This document shows positions 5,832 through 7,480 of a stretch of DNA of 7,480 bases, one piece after another; within the stretch, counting starts at the first letter, position 1; every line of letters begins with the position of its first letter. The stretch comes from Acidobacteriota bacterium. GTDB taxonomy: Bacteria; Acidobacteriota; Polarisedimenticolia; Gp22-AA2. Location of the stretch: the NCBI GenBank assembly GCA_016177515.1, contig JACOUZ010000066.1, forward strand, positions 1 to 7,480, read 5' to 3'. The translations under genes and the position numbers were made by a program. The notes under the pieces were generated by a model, which saw only the letters and a program-made list of their open reading frames with translations, was not told where the DNA came from and did no database searches.

Positions 5832-7480
5832 TTAGCCCCCCGCCCGGCCGCGGCGTCGCCGCCCGGCGGGCGCCCGGGGCCCCGGGCCCGCTCGGTGCGG
5901 GGCGGACCCGCGATGTGAAGCGGCCGCGCCGCGTGCGGGGGTCGCGCCGTGCGCGGGGGTCGCGCGGCGGGAGTCGCCTGCGGGCTCCGCCAGCGAGAAC
6001 TCGACCCTGAGCTGGAACTGATCGACGCGATCGACCCGCACCCGGACGCGGTCTCCCAGCTTGAAGACGCGGCCGAAGCGCTCCCCTTTCAGGATCTGCT
6101 TCTTCTCCAGGAAGCGATAGCGATCGCCGGGGAGCGACTCGGCCTTCACCAGACCGCTGATGAAGTACTCCAGAAGCTCGACGAAAAACCCGAAAGGATG
6201 GGCGGAGATGATGAAGCCGTCGAACTCCTCCCCCACGCGATCGGCCATGAAAGCCGTCTTCTTCCACTCGACGAGCTCCCACTCGGCGTCGTCGGCGTTG
6301 CGCTCCATGCGCGACGATCGCAGCGCCGCCTCCGGCAGGAACTCCTCCAGGTCCCGGCGCTCGCGCTCCGCCAGCGGGGCGGCCTGGCGCACGCGGCGCA
6401 GGAGGCGGTGCACGATCAGGTCCGGATAGCGCCTTATGGGGGAGGTGAAGTGCGTGTAGCAGGAGGCGGCCAGACCGAAGTGGATGTCCCGCAGATGATG
6501 GTAGCGCGCCTGCTTCATCGAGCGCAGCATCAGCCGTGACAGGAAGCGCTCCTCCGGCCGCCCCTTCGCCATCTCGACGAGATCCTGGAAGGCGCGCGGC
6601 TCGATCGACTCGAACGGCCGCGCCAGGCGGTAGCCGAAGGCCTGGGCCACGGCGTCGAACTCCTCCAGTTTCTTGGGGTCGGGCCTCTCGTGGATGCGGT
6701 AGATCGACGGCACCCGGGCGCGGAAGAGGTGCGCGGCGACCGTCTCGTTCGCCGCCAGCATGAACTCCTCGATGAGGCGGTGCGCCACGTTGCGCTCCAG
6801 GGGCACGATGCCGGTCATCTCGCCGGTGGCCGCCAGGAGCAGCTCGGGCTCCGGCAGGTCGAAGTCGATGCTGCCGCGGCGCCGCCGCTTCTCGTTCAGG
6901 ACCCGGCACAGCTCCTCCATGAGACGAAACATCGGCACCAGGGACCGGTAGCGCTCGGCCGCTTCCCGATCGCCGTCCACCAGGATCTTCGCCACGCTGG
7001 TGTAGGTCATGCGCCCGGCGCTCCGGATGACCCCGTCGGCGAAGCGGTAGTCGACCACCTTGCCGCGACCGTCGATGGTCATCAGGCACGACTGCACCAG
7101 GCGATCCACGCCGGGGTTGAGCGAGCAGATGCCGTTGCTCAGCCGGTGCGGCAGCATCGGCAGCGCCGTCCCCGGAAAATAGACGCTGGTGCCGCGTTCG
7201 TACGCCTCGCGGTCGAGGTCGCTCTGCGGTCGCACGTAGTGCGCCACGTCGGCGATGTGCACTTGAAGCTCAAAGGTGCCGTCCGCGTTCTTCGACACGC
7301 GGACGGCGTCGTCGAAGTCCATCGCGGTCTCGCCGTCGATGGTCACGATCGGCAGGCCGCGGAAATCCTCCCGCCCGCGGATCTCGTCCTCGGTGACGCG
7401 GTCCGGCGCGGCGCCGGCGGCCGCCAGGACGTCCGGCTGGAACTCTTCGCGCAGAGCGTACTTGCGGATGATGGTCCGGA
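5832..7480 (-). CDS. rnr: Ribonuclease R (RNB family 3'-5' exoribonuclease), 5'-partial
   Basis: The frame runs off the right edge; 548 C-terminal residues are visible and the N-terminal cold-shock domains are outside. A GTG at 7346 is not the start, because homologous sequence (TIIRKYALREEF and RGREDFRGLPIVTID) continues upstream of it. The RNB catalytic core begins with TIDGETAMDFDDAV. Its four aspartates (visible residues 48, 54, 56 and 57) have the spacing of E. coli RNase R D272, D278, D280 and D281. Next come HIADVAHYVRPQSDLD, RGTSVYFPG, LPHRLSNGICSLNPG, GSIDFDLPEPEL and YTHFTSPIRRYPDLIVHRLL. A C-terminal S1 RNA-binding domain (GFIISAHPFGFFVEL to RVEFSLAE, about 5985-6235) follows. RNase R degrades structured RNA, rRNA and defective tRNA. 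The last 50 or so residues form a basic Ala/Pro/Arg/Gly tail, similar in character to the Lys-rich tail of E. coli RNase R. It is the first visible gene of the probable rnr-archease-rtcB operon. Confidence 0.95.
   Translation of the reverse strand, partial: RTIIRKYALREEFQPDVLAAAGAAPDRVTEDEIRGREDFRGLPIVTIDGETAMDFDDAVRVSKNADGTFELQVHIADVAHYVRPQSDLDREAYERGTSVYFPGTALPMLPHRLSNGICSLNPGVDRLVQSCLMTIDGRGKVVDYRFADGVIRSAGRMTYTSVAKILVDGDREAAERYRSLVPMFRLMEELCRVLNEKRRRRGSIDFDLPEPELLLAATGEMTGIVPLERNVAHRLIEEFMLAANETVAAHLFRARVPSIYRIHERPDPKKLEEFDAVAQAFGYRLARPFESIEPRAFQDLVEMAKGRPEERFLSRLMLRSMKQARYHHLRDIHFGLAASCYTHFTSPIRRYPDLIVHRLLRRVRQAAPLAERERRDLEEFLPEAALRSSRMERNADDAEWELVEWKKTAFMADRVGEEFDGFIISAHPFGFFVELLEYFISGLVKAESLPGDRYRFLEKKQILKGERFGRVFKLGDRVRVRVDRVDQFQLRVEFSLAEPAGDSRRATPAHGATPARGAAASHRGSAPHRAGPGPRAPAGRRRRGRAGG
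5872..5887. repeat. 16-base perfect palindrome in the rnr tail
   Basis: GCCCGGGGCCCCGGGC is its own reverse complement. A second inverted repeat (GCGGCG-T-CGCCGC, 5850-5862) lies 9 bases away, between it and the archease start. Both are in the coding tail of rnr. They could form strong mRNA hairpins just before archease, but in sequence this GC-rich chance inverted repeats are common. Confidence 0.5.
5928..5963 (-). repeat. Two-copy 18-base tandem repeat in the rnr tail
   Basis: Two adjacent units, 5928-5945 and 5946-5963, read GCGACCCCCGCGCACGGC and GCGACCCCCGCACGCGGC on the minus strand. They are in frame and encode ATPAHG and ATPARG in the low-complexity tail of RNase R. This is consistent with slippage or duplication in a weakly constrained region. 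Confidence 0.7.

Noticed and set aside
5287..7089. A 600-codon minus-strand frame overlapping rnr, archease and rtcB
   Set aside because: It is offset from the real genes, is rich in Arg, Gly, Pro and Ala, and matches no family; it is a GC-driven shadow.
7344..7346. GTG at 7346 as the start of rnr
   Set aside because: It encodes the valine of the conserved IVTID strand; homologous RNase R sequence continues upstream to the window edge.

Overview
This GC-rich window with tightly packed genes reads as a chromosomal segment from a Gram-negative bacterium. The envelope-associated CpoB/YbgF protein supports the Gram-negative call. Base composition and gene order would fit lineages such as Acidobacteriota, Myxococcota-like deltaproteobacteria or Methylomirabilota/Rokubacteria, but nothing here fixes the phylum. 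No mobile element, CRISPR array, rRNA or tRNA is visible, and no gap between genes exceeds 22 bases.

Left half, plus strand: the 3' part of a cpoB-like gene (1-717, open at the left edge), rpsT for ribosomal protein S20 (739-1011), a small heat shock protein of the Hsp20 family (1028-1441) and a complete lon protease gene (1446-3926). Spacings of 4 to 21 bases suggest one transcription unit. The Hsp20 and Lon pair forms a proteostasis module of holdase chaperone plus ATP-dependent protease.

Right half, minus strand, read from right to left: rnr for RNase R (5832-7480, open at the right edge), an archease gene (5403-5828) and rtcB for the RNA ligase RtcB (3936-5390). These are 3 and 12 bases apart and probably form an operon. 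Archease is the known activator of RtcB, and RNase R degrades structured RNA, so the unit pairs RNA repair with RNA decay. lon and rtcB converge with 9 bases between their stop codons.

The main discovery candidate is in rtcB. The reading frame is interrupted by exactly one in-frame TGA, at 5088-5090. It sits at the position of the near-universal metal-binding active-site cysteine (Cys98 of Pyrococcus horikoshii RtcB) in the motif GVGYDIN-C-GVRLL. The frame and RtcB homology continue uninterrupted on both sides, and all other catalytic residues are present. Starting 14 bases after the TGA is a perfect 7-bp hairpin whose loop GGUC and flanks (CAGGUCUG) match the apical loop of the E. coli fdhF SECIS element, with the loop 21 bases from the TGA. 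The best reading is a selenocysteine-containing RtcB ligase. Six of the seven genes, rtcB included, end with TGA, so TGA is an ordinary stop in this genome and is not globally reassigned.
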